Below are positions 18,147-27,591 of a stretch of 64,000 bases of DNA, piece by piece; position 1 is the stretch's first letter, and the number at the start of each line of letters is the position of its first letter. Position numbers and translations under genes: made by a program. The notes beneath the pieces are model-generated. The model had not been told where the DNA came from and made no database searches. It worked only from the letters and a program-made list of their open reading frames with translations. Source of the DNA: Paludibacter propionicigenes WB4 (GTDB lineage Bacteria; Bacteroidota; Bacteroidia; Bacteroidales; Paludibacteraceae); contig NC_014734.1 of assembly GCF_000183135.1 (NCBI RefSeq), positions 2,480,001 to 2,544,000 of the forward strand, in the 5' to 3' direction.

Positions 18147-19166
18147 ATGGGACTATTTTCATTTACACAAGAAATAGCTATTGACTTAGGTACCGCCAAT
18201 ACGATTATCATCCACAATGACAAAATTGTAGTTGATGAACCATCGGTAGTAGCTTTGGACAAACGCACTGACAAACTGATTGCGATTGGAGAGAAAGCTC
18301 GTCAGATGCAAGGAAAAGAAAATGAAGGAATTCGTACCGTTCGCCCTTTGCGCGATGGTGTAATTGCTGACTTCTACGCTGCCGAATTAATGATTCGCGG
18401 TATGATAAAAATGATTCCAACCAAAAATCACCTCTTCTCTCCTACCCTGAAAATGGTGGTTTGTATTCCTTCAGGTAGTACCGAAGTAGAAATTCGTGCG
18501 GTACGTGACTCGAGTGAACATGCAGGCGGACGCGAAGTGTACATGATTTACGAACCTATGGCTGCGGCTATCGGTATTGGGATTGATGTGGAAGCTCCCA
18601 ACGGTTGTATGATTGTTGATATAGGTGGTGGTACTACCGAAATTGCGGTTATCTCCTTGGGCGGTATTGTTTCTAACAAATCGATCCGCATCGCCGGTGA
18701 TGATCTCACACTCGACATTGTTGAATACATGGGACGTATGCACAATATCAAAGTGGGCGAACGCACTGCTGAACTAATCAAAATAAACGTGGGTGCAGCT
18801 CTTACCGATCTGGAAGATGCCCCTGAAGATTATATCGTTCACGGACCAAACCGTATGACGGCTCTGCCAATGCAGGTTCCGGTTTCGTACCAGGAAATTG
18901 CTCATTGTCTTGAAAAATCCATTTCAAAAATAGAAGCGGCTATCCTAAGTGCATTGGAACAAACTCCTCCTGAATTATATGCAGATATTGTTCAAAAAGG
19001 AATTTACCTTGCCGGAGGTGGTGCATTGCTGCGCGGATTAGACAAACGTTTGACCGATAAGCTGAATATCCAGTTCCATATTGCTGACGATCCATTGCGC
19101 GCAGTAGCTCGCGGAACAGGTATCGCGTTGAAAAACGTAGATAAATTCTCGTTCCTGATTCGATAA
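18147..19166 (+). CDS. mreB: Rod shape-determining protein MreB
   Basis: 339 residues. Actin homologue that forms membrane-associated filaments and guides the elongation machinery. Motifs: IDLGTANTII at 12-21 (phosphate 1), VDIGGGTTEIAVI near 158-170 (phosphate 2) and LAGGGALLRGLD near 290-301. Head gene of the mreBCD-mrdA-rodA cluster. It is followed by a strong stem-loop (19177-19223) that separates it from mreC. Confidence 0.97.
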   Translation: MGLFSFTQEIAIDLGTANTIIIHNDKIVVDEPSVVALDKRTDKLIAIGEKARQMQGKENEGIRTVRPLRDGVIADFYAAELMIRGMIKMIPTKNHLFSPTLKMVVCIPSGSTEVEIRAVRDSSEHAGGREVYMIYEPMAAAIGIGIDVEAPNGCMIVDIGGGTTEIAVISLGGIVSNKSIRIAGDDLTLDIVEYMGRMHNIKVGERTAELIKINVGAALTDLEDAPEDYIVHGPNRMTALPMQVPVSYQEIAHCLEKSISKIEAAILSALEQTPPELYADIVQKGIYLAGGGALLRGLDKRLTDKLNIQFHIADDPLRAVARGTGIALKNVDKFSFLIR

Positions 19167-19176
19167 AACTATCCTG

Positions 19177-19223
19177 AATTTTCGGTAACCGCTAGATAAG
19201 TCTTGCGTTTACCGAAAATTTTT
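19177..19223 (+). terminator. Strong terminator-like stem-loop between mreB and mreC
   Basis: AATTTTCGGTAACCGC pairs with GCGTTTACCGAAAATT (one mismatch), loop TAGATAAGTCTT, followed by a T-run (ATTTTT). It would stop part of the transcripts leaving mreB, or act as a processing/stability site. Confidence 0.75.
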
Positions 19224-19264
19224 GCTCTATTATACATCATTTTCTCCGTGCAGTTTCGCCCATC

Positions 19265-20107
19265 ATGAAGAATCTTATCAATTTTTTGATTCAATATAGC
19301 GTTGTGTTTTTATTTCTATTCTTAGAAGTAATTTCCTTCACATTGGTTGTGAAAAATCAGGATTATCAAAAAAGCGTGTTTCTTTCATCGAGCAACTCGG
19401 TAGTTTCGGGCATGTACGAATGGAGTAACTCCGTTGTAGAATTCTTTAAACTCCGTGCTGCCAACGATAACCTTTCCGAAGAAAACACCGCGTTGAAAAA
19501 CCAGATTATCAACCTGGAAAATAAACTGTCAACACAGAAAAAAGAAACACCGGACTCCGTACATTTTCGCATTCCACCCGAAATGGAATATCAGTTTATT
19601 GCCGCCAAAGTAATAAACTGCTCTACCAACAAACTACTTAATTACATTACGCTAAACAAAGGTGCCGTTGATGGAATTAAACCAGATATGGGCGTTATCA
19701 GCGACGAAGGTGTAGTGGGAATCATAAAAACAGTTTCCAATCGTTTTTCGGTAGTCATTCCTATTCTGAATAATAAACTGGAAATAAGCTGCAAATTTAA
19801 ACGCAACAATTATAGCGGGCCGCTTAAATGGTCGGGCGAAGATTATCGTTTTGCCAATTTGAATGACATTGCACGCCACGTGGAGCTGGCGCTCGGGGAC
19901 ACACTTGTTACCAGTGGTTTTACAAACAATTTTCCGGTTGGAGTTCCCGTTGGATATATAGAGGACTTTAAAATAAAGGAAAGTGATGCCTATTACAGAA
20001 TAAAAGTTAAGCTGGCTGTGAACTTCCGAACGCTATCGCATGTAAAGGTCATCAATTACCTGAATTATAAAGAGCAAACTGATTTGGAAAAGAAAGCAGA
20101 AGAATAA
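19265..20107 (+). CDS. mreC: Rod shape-determining protein MreC
   Basis: 280 residues. An N-terminal membrane anchor (about 5-27), then a coiled coil (about 65-98), then the periplasmic beta domain. Seen: NKGAVDGIKPDMGVI and GVVGIIKTV. It binds the elongation synthases in the periplasm. The start codon at 19265 lies 98 bp after mreB, beyond the stem-loop. Confidence 0.93.
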   Translation: MKNLINFLIQYSVVFLFLFLEVISFTLVVKNQDYQKSVFLSSSNSVVSGMYEWSNSVVEFFKLRAANDNLSEENTALKNQIINLENKLSTQKKETPDSVHFRIPPEMEYQFIAAKVINCSTNKLLNYITLNKGAVDGIKPDMGVISDEGVVGIIKTVSNRFSVVIPILNNKLEISCKFKRNNYSGPLKWSGEDYRFANLNDIARHVELALGDTLVTSGFTNNFPVGVPVGYIEDFKIKESDAYYRIKVKLAVNFRTLSHVKVINYLNYKEQTDLEKKAEE

Positions 20108-20190
20108 TAATTAAATTTACAATCTTGAGATAAACGATTTGAGATTGAGAAAATCGTACTTAATTAAATTGTAAATCGGTAAGTAAATAT

Positions 20191-20688
20191 ATGCCTATAG
20201 TACTTCAAAACATAATCAGATTCATACTTTTGGTGCTTCTTCAAGTGCTGGTACTGAATAATATTCAGTTCCTGGGGTACATCAATCCGTATTTATACAT
20301 CCTCATTATACTGGCCTTTCCGGTTCAAATGCCTCGTTGGCTTACGCTCATACTGGCGTTTGGTTTAGGCTTAATTATCGATGCATTTGCCAACACCATG
20401 GGGATGCATGCTTTTGCCACTGTTCTGGTAGCTTTCCTCCGAAATGGAATTATAAAATTATTTACTTCCATCGAAGAAGGAAATAATCCGACACCTTCTT
20501 TCTATAGCTTTGGTGTGAGCGCTTACGTAAAATATGTGGTGTTATTGGTTTTAATACATCACGCCACCTTACTTATGCTCGAAGCTTTCTCTTTCGTAAA
20601 TTTCGGAATCACTCTTACCAAAATTATACTAAGTACTGCTGTTACCGTATTAATGATTCTGGGGATTCAATCGCTTAGCAAAAAGTAA
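20191..20688 (+). CDS. mreD: Rod shape-determining protein MreD
   Basis: 165 residues, five or six hydrophobic helices with almost no loops, typical of MreD. Context between mreC and mrdA is decisive. The 83-bp gap to mreC holds a weak inverted repeat (ATTTACAAT / ATTGTAAAT). It is 3 bp from mrdA, so translation is coupled. Confidence 0.88.
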   Translation: MPIVLQNIIRFILLVLLQVLVLNNIQFLGYINPYLYILIILAFPVQMPRWLTLILAFGLGLIIDAFANTMGMHAFATVLVAFLRNGIIKLFTSIEEGNNPTPSFYSFGVSAYVKYVVLLVLIHHATLLMLEAFSFVNFGITLTKIILSTAVTVLMILGIQSLSKK

Positions 20689-20691
20689 AGT

Positions 20692-22530
20692 ATGATAAAC
20701 GACACACTCCAAAATCGAAGGTATGTGATTGGCGGAATCATGACAGCAGTCGTCATTTTATATATTTTGCGTTTGTTTAGCATCCAGATTATTGAAACAA
20801 AATATAAGAATGGTGCGGAAAGTAATGCTTTCCTGAGAAAAACGCAATTCCCATCCAGAGGGCTCATATACGACAGAAATCACAAACTGTTGGTGTACAA
20901 CAAGCCTGCTTACGATATTACCCTCATTGTTCGTGAAATTCATGATTTAGATACTTTGGCTTTCTGTAAAGCTCTCAAAATCGACAAACAATTTTTCATC
21001 AACCGCATTGCTGAAATTAAAGATTACAGAAAAAATCCTAGTTATTCGTCGTACACTCCACAGCTTTTTATGACACAGCTCGGCATTGAGGATATTGCTA
21101 CTATTCAGCAATCGATGTACAAATACCCCGGATTTTACATACAAAACCGTACCCTGCGTGAATATGCCTACCCAAACGCGGCTCATGTGTTGGGTAGTAT
21201 CGGAGAGGTTTCGCAAAAAAGAATTGAAAATGACGACTACTACAAAACCGGCGATTATGCAGGCAGAGACGGCATAGAATATACTTATGAGGAACAATTG
21301 CGAGGCGAAAAAGGAGTGGAAATTTTGCTGCGCGATGCTAAAGGCAGAATCAAGGGAAAATATGAAAATGGAAAAGAAGATGTGTCTCCTAAAGCCGGTG
21401 AAAACCTGACTCTTACTTTAGATTTCCAACTGCAAATACTCGCCGAAAAACTTTTACAGGGGAAAATCGGAAGTGTGGTAGCCATCGAACCGGAGACCGG
21501 CGAAATTTTAGCAATGGCTTCCAACCCAACCTTTAATCCAGGCATTCTGGTAGGACGTCAGCGTTCAAAAAATTACAACTCGCTACTCAAAGACCCAACC
21601 AAACCATTGATGAACCGGGCAACACAAGGTCAGTATTCTCCCGGGTCAGCATTTAAAACCCTCCAGGCACTGGTTTGCCAGCAAATGGGTGGAATTACGG
21701 AACATACATTGTTCAGTTGTAACGGTCCGGAATCATCTCCTGTAAAGTGTACGCACCACCACGGTTCTCCGGTAAGCCTGCTGAGTGCTGTTGAGCAAAG
21801 TTGTAACCCTTATTTCTGGAATGCATTCAGGGCAACGATTGAAAAGAACGGATATGGACCAAAAAATATCAATTTCAGAACCACTTATGATGAATGGGTT
21901 GATCGGGTAAAAAGTTTTGGGCTAGGAGAAAAATTCAAAGATGGTGATCTTTATGAACAGTCTCGCGGATACATCCCTACGCAAAAATTCTACAACAAGG
22001 TTTATCGTTCGGAAAAAGGATGGCGTGCCATTACTATCCGTTCCAACTCGATAGGGCAAGGTGAAATTATGGCTACTCCGCTTCAAATGGCTAACCTGAT
22101 GTGTGCTATAGCCAACGAGGGACATTATATCACACCACACCTGAACAAGTGTGACTCGATGCTGAAAAAAATTCATCAGTGCAAGGTGGATAAGAAATAC
22201 TTTCCGGTTGTATTTGAAGGAATGTGGCGTGTATTTGAGTATGGTACAGCCAGAAGTTCAAAAATTCCGGGAATAGACATGTGTGGAAAAACGGGAACTG
22301 TGCAGAACAGCCATGGTAAAGACCACGCATTCTTTGTGGGTTTTGCCCCAAGAGTGCATCCTAAAATTGCTATAGCAGTAATTGTAGAAAATGCCGGATT
22401 CGGAAACACGTTTGCCGCACCTATTTTTAGTTTACTGGCCGAGCAATACCTCAAAGGTAAAATTACTCGTACCGAATTAGAAGAAAAAACGACTAATACA
22501 GTGACCAACTCGTATGTACAAGAACGTTAG
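20692..22530 (+). CDS. mrdA: Penicillin-binding protein 2 (elongation transpeptidase)
   Basis: 612 residues, close to the family norm. An N-terminal membrane anchor (about 13-28) is followed by the PBP dimer domain and the transpeptidase domain. Active-site motifs: SPGSAFKT (SxxK), SCN in AVEQSCNPYFW, and KTGT in CGKTGTVQN. It cross-links peptidoglycan during side-wall growth with RodA. Its last 17 bp overlap the start of rodA, indicating coupled translation. Confidence 0.96.
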   Translation: MINDTLQNRRYVIGGIMTAVVILYILRLFSIQIIETKYKNGAESNAFLRKTQFPSRGLIYDRNHKLLVYNKPAYDITLIVREIHDLDTLAFCKALKIDKQFFINRIAEIKDYRKNPSYSSYTPQLFMTQLGIEDIATIQQSMYKYPGFYIQNRTLREYAYPNAAHVLGSIGEVSQKRIENDDYYKTGDYAGRDGIEYTYEEQLRGEKGVEILLRDAKGRIKGKYENGKEDVSPKAGENLTLTLDFQLQILAEKLLQGKIGSVVAIEPETGEILAMASNPTFNPGILVGRQRSKNYNSLLKDPTKPLMNRATQGQYSPGSAFKTLQALVCQQMGGITEHTLFSCNGPESSPVKCTHHHGSPVSLLSAVEQSCNPYFWNAFRATIEKNGYGPKNINFRTTYDEWVDRVKSFGLGEKFKDGDLYEQSRGYIPTQKFYNKVYRSEKGWRAITIRSNSIGQGEIMATPLQMANLMCAIANEGHYITPHLNKCDSMLKKIHQCKVDKKYFPVVFEGMWRVFEYGTARSSKIPGIDMCGKTGTVQNSHGKDHAFFVGFAPRVHPKIAIAVIVENAGFGNTFAAPIFSLLAEQYLKGKITRTELEEKTTNTVTNSYVQER

Positions 22531-23980
22531 TATAAAATATGCACTGGATTGGACAACAGTATTTTATTACGTTGTTTTGATCGTTATGGGATGGATCAGC
22601 ATTTATGGCGCCAGCTATAACTTTGATCAGGCTAGTGTTTTTGACTTCAGTCAACGCGCTGGCATGCAGATTATATGGATTTTGACCGGTTTTGCCATTG
22701 GTGGTGCGTTGCTGCTGATTGACTCCAGAATGTACAACTTTTTTGCCTATTTTATTTATGGATTCGCTATATTTCTGTTGATTGTAACCATCTTTGCCCC
22801 CCGGTCTATTGCCCCTGATATTAAAGGGTCGCATTCGTGGTTAGTGTTTGGACCTATCCGTTTTCAACCAGCCGAATTAGCGAAGGTAGCTACAGCGCTG
22901 GCTCTTTCCAAATTCATGAGTTCATACAACTATAAACTCAAAAACTGGAAGGATTTAATTCCGCTGGGATTTATCATTTTTGTACCTGCTATACTCATTA
23001 TTCTTCAAAATGAGACAGGTACTGCGTTGGTATTTGTTGCGTTTCTTTTGATGTTGTACCGTGAAGGAATGAATGGTATTGTTCTACTGCTCGGTTCTTT
23101 TGCCATATTGCTTTTTGTAGTTATCATTAAACTGAGTGTAATCCCGATACAAACCGACAGAGGTACTTTAGGTATGGTATTGGGTATGGGCATAATCATG
23201 CTGGTGCAGATAGGATATGCCATCTTCTTCGGTAAAAACAGGAAAGAAGCTTTTATAGTACTTTTGGGCACACTCTCGATAGGATTGATTTCGTACGTAT
23301 TAAATATCTGGTTCTTTATCAACTACAATTATGTGGCTATTTTTACTGTAGTGGCATCCTGTATTTACTGGTTGATTGTTGAACTTTTCTACCGATACAA
23401 AAGATATTGGTTCTTGGTGTTATTTTCCATAGGGTCCGTTTTGTTTTGCTTCTCTGCCGATTATTTATTCGAAAAGGTACTGGAACCACATCAACAGATA
23501 CGTATCAAAGAATTGCTAAAGATGGAGAGCAATCTTGCCGGATCGGGTTATAACGTGAACCAATCGAAGATTGCCATTGGCTCAGGAGGATTATGGGGAA
23601 AAGGTTTTCTGAATGGTACGCAAACCAAGCTCAAATATGTACCGGAACAAGACACCGACTTTATTTTCTGCACGGTGGGCGAAGAACATGGCTTTTGGGG
23701 TTCTACTTTGGTGCTGTTTATTTACTGGATGCTTTTAATGCGCCTTTTACGCATTGCTGAGCGACAACGAGACCAGTTCAGCCGGATTTACGGATATTGT
23801 GTAGCCAGTATTTTCTTCTTTCACCTCACTATAAATATAGGGATGGTACTTGGGATAATGCCTGTTATTGGCATTCCTTTGCCGTTTTTCAGCTATGGAG
23901 GTTCATCGCTGTGGGGTTTTACTGTTTTGTTGTTTATACTGCTTAGATTGGACGCTGCTAGGCTAGAAAGCATGAGGTAA
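22514..23980 (+). CDS. rodA: Rod shape glycosyltransferase RodA
   Basis: 488 residues; SEDS-family polymerase with about ten membrane helices. Seen: KGSHSWLVFGPIRFQPAELAK near 105-125 (catalytic Asp region follows), and LNGTQTKLKYVPEQDTDFIF near 372-391, a typical SEDS loop. It is roughly 110 residues longer than the E. coli protein; the extra part is a hydrophobic insertion at about 190-300. This longer form is common in Bacteroidota as far as I recall. It ends the shape operon; no hairpin terminator was seen downstream. Confidence 0.95.
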   Translation: MYKNVSIKYALDWTTVFYYVVLIVMGWISIYGASYNFDQASVFDFSQRAGMQIIWILTGFAIGGALLLIDSRMYNFFAYFIYGFAIFLLIVTIFAPRSIAPDIKGSHSWLVFGPIRFQPAELAKVATALALSKFMSSYNYKLKNWKDLIPLGFIIFVPAILIILQNETGTALVFVAFLLMLYREGMNGIVLLLGSFAILLFVVIIKLSVIPIQTDRGTLGMVLGMGIIMLVQIGYAIFFGKNRKEAFIVLLGTLSIGLISYVLNIWFFINYNYVAIFTVVASCIYWLIVELFYRYKRYWFLVLFSIGSVLFCFSADYLFEKVLEPHQQIRIKELLKMESNLAGSGYNVNQSKIAIGSGGLWGKGFLNGTQTKLKYVPEQDTDFIFCTVGEEHGFWGSTLVLFIYWMLLMRLLRIAERQRDQFSRIYGYCVASIFFFHLTINIGMVLGIMPVIGIPLPFFSYGGSSLWGFTVLLFILLRLDAARLESMR

Positions 23981-24058
23981 ACACGTCCTAAGCAGTTGAG
24001 CAGTTACAATAAAAATTTAAATGTTTGTTTTGAGCCGAAACCGGAACAGATTCAACAT

Positions 24059-24838
24059 TTAAATATACTTTACAACCATATAAACCGCCACGCCTAATAG
24101 AAAAACAGCATAAACTTTTTTGAAAGTAGTTGATGGCAGTTTAATTGCCAGCTTAGTTCCAAAGAATACTCCGAAAACAATTCCTAAGGCCATTAATCCG
24201 GCATAGATCCAGTTCAGATAACCACCCTGAGCATACACAATCACACTGGGCAATCCGACAGGAAGTTGCAGTGCGGCAAGAGAAGTTGCTGATGCTGCCT
24301 TGGCATCGTATCGAAAGAATTTAATGAGTACCGGAACTATTACCAACCCTCCACCTTTGCCAAACAGACCGGCAATGATTCCGGCAAAAATACCTACAAC
24401 TATATAAATCCAAAATGAACGCTGAATTTTTTCCCCGCTAATAGGATTTTCAATGTTGGAGTTGTTTTTCCTCCTGAACAATGCTGGGATATTAAGATAA
24501 CCCACCGCCACATAAAGCAAAAAAGCTGCATAAAGTTTTGATAAAACCTTTACATCAACCGAAATGGCCAATTCAGCACCGAAAAAAGATCCTGCCAGTA
24601 ATCCAATAGAAATCCAAAGAGATTCTTTAATATTTATATAACCTGCTTTATAATATGATATTACACCCAACACACCTACAGGCAGTAGCATTGCGGCAAG
24701 CGAAGTGGCATTGGCATTAAGCATATCCATTCCGAAAAAAGCTATCAACGAAGGAACCATAATAATTCCACCTCCAATGCCAAATAATCCGGACATTACT
24801 CCGGCAACTATACCGACTATTAATATTCCTATTTCCAT
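24059..24838 (-). CDS. Sulfite exporter TauE/SafE family permease
   Basis: 259 residues in two matching halves. Each half has a GLFG(I/K)GGG motif (near 19-25 and 150-156), then (S/A)ATSLAA and a LPVG motif. About eight membrane helices. The family moves small organosulfur or organic anions out of or into the cell; the substrate here cannot be told. It lies between convergent rodA and the terminator of the first acetate kinase, and seems monocistronic. Confidence 0.88.
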   Translation of the reverse strand: MEIGILIVGIVAGVMSGLFGIGGGIIMVPSLIAFFGMDMLNANATSLAAMLLPVGVLGVISYYKAGYINIKESLWISIGLLAGSFFGAELAISVDVKVLSKLYAAFLLYVAVGYLNIPALFRRKNNSNIENPISGEKIQRSFWIYIVVGIFAGIIAGLFGKGGGLVIVPVLIKFFRYDAKAASATSLAALQLPVGLPSVIVYAQGGYLNWIYAGLMALGIVFGVFFGTKLAIKLPSTTFKKVYAVFLLGVAVYMVVKYI

Positions 24839-24921
24839 AACTTTATATCATTTAGTTTTTTGCCTCGCAAAATTACTTCAATTAGTTCAATGCAAAAATT
24901 ATCTTCGTATTAATCTTAAAA

Positions 24922-24957
24922 AGAAAAAGCGTCATGCATTTAGGGGCACGACGCTTT
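24922..24957 (-). terminator. Intrinsic terminator of the first acetate kinase gene
   Basis: On the minus strand AAAGCGTC pairs with GACGCTTT around a 16-base loop, followed by TTTCTTTTT. It lies 25 bp past the ackA stop codon. Confidence 0.8.
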
Positions 24958-24982
24958 CAAAATTATAACCTAATCATTGGGA

Positions 24983-26185
24983 TTAATTCTGTTGTACTAT
25001 ATCGAGTGTATCCGAAGCAATCATAAATTCCTCGTCAGTTGGAATAACGCATATATTCACAGCTGATTCTGGTGTGCTCAAAAGTATTTCTTTACCTTTT
25101 GAAACTTTGTTCAGGTCGAAATCAACCTTTACGCCAAGATAAGCCAATTGCTTACAAACGTATTCACGAGTTTCTGTCTGGTTCTCTCCTACTCCACCTG
25201 TAAATACAATTGCATCCACGCCATTGAGCACTCCAATATAACCCGAAATATATTTCATTACTTTATATTCGTACATGTCCCAGGCAAGACGAGCGCGTTC
25301 ATTTCCTTCGCCCTTAGCTTTATCCACATCGCGCATATCCGAAGAAACACCCGAAACTCCTAAAACTCCACTATGCTTATTAAATAGAGTAGAAACCGAA
25401 GCCGAACCAATCATTTCTTTTTCCATCAGGAAAGTAACTACCCCCAGATCCACATCGCCGGATCGGGTTCCCATCATCAACCCTTCAATTGGGGTGAAAC
25501 CCATAGAAGTGTCTACCGATTTGCCATTTTTAATCGCACATATAGACGCTCCGTTGCCCAAATGAGCAACTATAATGCGTGAATTGTTATAGTCTAGTCC
25601 AAGAAAATCTGCGGCACGACGCGAAACATATCGGTGACTTGTTCCATGGAAACCGTATCGACGAATGCCGTATTTTGTGTACAATGAATGAGGAATACCA
25701 TACATGTATGCGTAGTTTGGCATTGTTTGGTGAAATGCTGTATCGAATACCGCTACCTGCGGAACTGTAGGCAAAAGCTCTGTAATTGCATTTATACCGG
25801 CTAAATTTGGTGGATTATGTAGTGGAGCTATTTCAATACACTCGGTAATCTTCTGAATAACTTCTTCAGTAATCAAAACACTTGAATTAAATTTCTCTCC
25901 CCCATGAACTACGCGATGACCTACAGCATTAATTTCCTCTAAGGATTCAATACATCCATGTTTTTGACTGGTCAAAACTCCCAGAATATATTCTATTCCA
26001 ATTCGGTGTTCCAGTATTTCTCCTTTAAGCAGAACTTTCTGACCATCCCGACGAACATGCTTCAAAAACGAGCCTTTCATACCAATTTTCTCTACAGCGC
26101 CAGAACTTAGCTCCTCTTTATTTATCATGTCGAGCAGCTTGTATTTAATGGATGAACTTCCGCAGTTCAAAACAAGTATTTTCAT
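24983..26185 (-). CDS. ackA: Acetate kinase, copy 1
   Basis: 400 residues. Makes ATP and acetate from acetyl phosphate. Family signatures: VLNCGSSSIKYKL at 4-16 and GFHGTSHRYVSRRAA near 178-192; also VFDTAFHQTMP near 146 and FTGGVGENQTET near 324. A close paralogue lies immediately upstream in transcription order (26369-27574), clearly similar over its whole length. This copy has its own candidate -7 box at 26245-26252, and a terminator separates it from the other copy, so it can be regulated alone. Confidence 0.95.
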   Translation of the reverse strand: MKILVLNCGSSSIKYKLLDMINKEELSSGAVEKIGMKGSFLKHVRRDGQKVLLKGEILEHRIGIEYILGVLTSQKHGCIESLEEINAVGHRVVHGGEKFNSSVLITEEVIQKITECIEIAPLHNPPNLAGINAITELLPTVPQVAVFDTAFHQTMPNYAYMYGIPHSLYTKYGIRRYGFHGTSHRYVSRRAADFLGLDYNNSRIIVAHLGNGASICAIKNGKSVDTSMGFTPIEGLMMGTRSGDVDLGVVTFLMEKEMIGSASVSTLFNKHSGVLGVSGVSSDMRDVDKAKGEGNERARLAWDMYEYKVMKYISGYIGVLNGVDAIVFTGGVGENQTETREYVCKQLAYLGVKVDFDLNKVSKGKEILLSTPESAVNICVIPTDEEFMIASDTLDIVQQN

Positions 26186-26244
26186 GGATTTTGATTCTTG
26201 AATTAGATTTTTAATTGATTGACAAGTAAATAGGTTTACATTTA

Positions 26245-26252
26245 CAAATATA
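26245..26252 (-). promoter_or_regulatory. -7 box of ackA copy 1
   Basis: On the minus strand TATATTTG (TAnnTTTG), 60 bp upstream of the start codon. No -33 TTG was seen at the expected distance. Confidence 0.45.
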
Positions 26253-26315
26253 GAATTTTTTTCTGAATATTATTTACTCTTTATCCAAAATGTACTCCAA
26301 TTTATGATAATAAAA

Positions 26316-26349
26316 AAATACCTGAAACTTAATAGTCTCAGGTATTTTT
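26316..26349 (-). terminator. Terminator between the two acetate kinase genes
   Basis: AAATACCTGA pairs with TCAGGTATTTTT, with a run of A on one side and T on the other, so it can stop transcription leaving copy 2 on the minus strand. It lies about 20 bp past the copy 2 stop codon. Confidence 0.8.
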
Positions 26350-26368
26350 CAAATATCGTGTATACAAA

Positions 26369-27574
26369 TCAATTACGATTCTTCAGTATCTCAATTGTGT
26401 CCGATGCAATCATAAATTCTTCATCAGTCGGAATCACCGCTACATATACTTGTGAGTCTTCGGTACTTAGTTTTACAGCAATACCCTGTGAAGCGGCATT
26501 CAGGTCGCAATCAATTTTTACACCCATAAATCCAAGCCCTTCGCAAATGTATTTACGAGTAAAAACATGATTTTCGCCAATACCGCCTGTAAATACAATA
26601 GCATCTACACCACCCATTGCTGCAGCAAAAGCACCGATATATTTTCGGAGCCGGTAGACGTACATGTGACGAGCTAAACGCGCCCGATCATTTCCTTCCT
26701 TGACCGCTTTTTCAATATCGCGCATATCTGATGAAACACCCGACACTCCAAGCATTCCACTGTGCTTATTGAATAATGTGGAAACTGCTGATGCTCCAAT
26801 CATTTCTTTTTCCATCAAAAAAGTAACCACACCTAAATCCACATCGCCCGAACGTGTTCCCATCATCGGGCCTTCAATCGGGGTGAATCCCATGGAAGTG
26901 TCAACCGATTTTCCATTTTCGATGGCTGTAACCGACACACCATTACCAATGTGGGCTGTTATTATTCTAGAATTATGATAATCCAATCCTAAGAATTCTG
27001 CAGCACGCTTCGATACATAACGATGGCTCGTTCCGTGAAATCCATAGCGCCGAATGCCGTATTTAGAATAAAGAGTATATGGAATGCCGTACATGTAAGC
27101 ATAATCGGGCATAGTTTGATGGAAAGCCGTATCAAACACCCCGACCTGAGGCATGGTTGGTAAAAGTTCCGAGATAGCACGGATACCCGCCAGATTCGGT
27201 GGGTTGTGCAATGGAGCAATGTCAATACACTCAACAAGTTTCTGAATTACTTCATCGGTTATCAACACGCTGGTATTAAATTTCTCAGCTCCGTGAACCA
27301 CCCGATGACCAACTCCTCCAATTTCTTCCAACGATTTAATACATCCGTGTTTTTCGCTGGTAAGTATTCCTAAAATATATTCAATTCCTATTTGATGTTC
27401 AAGAATTTCGCCCTTCAACATCACCTTAACACCATCTGCACGGGTATGTTTCAAAAAAGAACCTTTCATCCCGATTTTTTCAACCGCTCCTGAGCCAAGC
27501 TCTAAATTACTCTCCATGTCGAGCAATTTATATTTTATTGATGAGCTACCACAATTTAAAACTAATACCTTCAT
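26369..27574 (-). CDS. ackA: Acetate kinase, copy 2
   Basis: 401 residues with the same signatures as copy 1 (NCGSSSIKYKL at 6-16, GFHGTSHRYVSKRAA, FTGGIGENHVFT). It is 17 bp downstream of the 3-hydroxyacyl-CoA dehydrogenase-like gene, so it is probably read from the pta promoter or from within that gene. Both copies look intact, with the catalytic residues I can place retained; differences are spread over the protein. A tandem duplication, not a broken copy. Confidence 0.95.
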   Translation of the reverse strand: MKVLVLNCGSSSIKYKLLDMESNLELGSGAVEKIGMKGSFLKHTRADGVKVMLKGEILEHQIGIEYILGILTSEKHGCIKSLEEIGGVGHRVVHGAEKFNTSVLITDEVIQKLVECIDIAPLHNPPNLAGIRAISELLPTMPQVGVFDTAFHQTMPDYAYMYGIPYTLYSKYGIRRYGFHGTSHRYVSKRAAEFLGLDYHNSRIITAHIGNGVSVTAIENGKSVDTSMGFTPIEGPMMGTRSGDVDLGVVTFLMEKEMIGASAVSTLFNKHSGMLGVSGVSSDMRDIEKAVKEGNDRARLARHMYVYRLRKYIGAFAAAMGGVDAIVFTGGIGENHVFTRKYICEGLGFMGVKIDCDLNAASQGIAVKLSTEDSQVYVAVIPTDEEFMIASDTIEILKNRN

Positions 27575-27591
27575 CGCTTTCTTTCTTTTAC

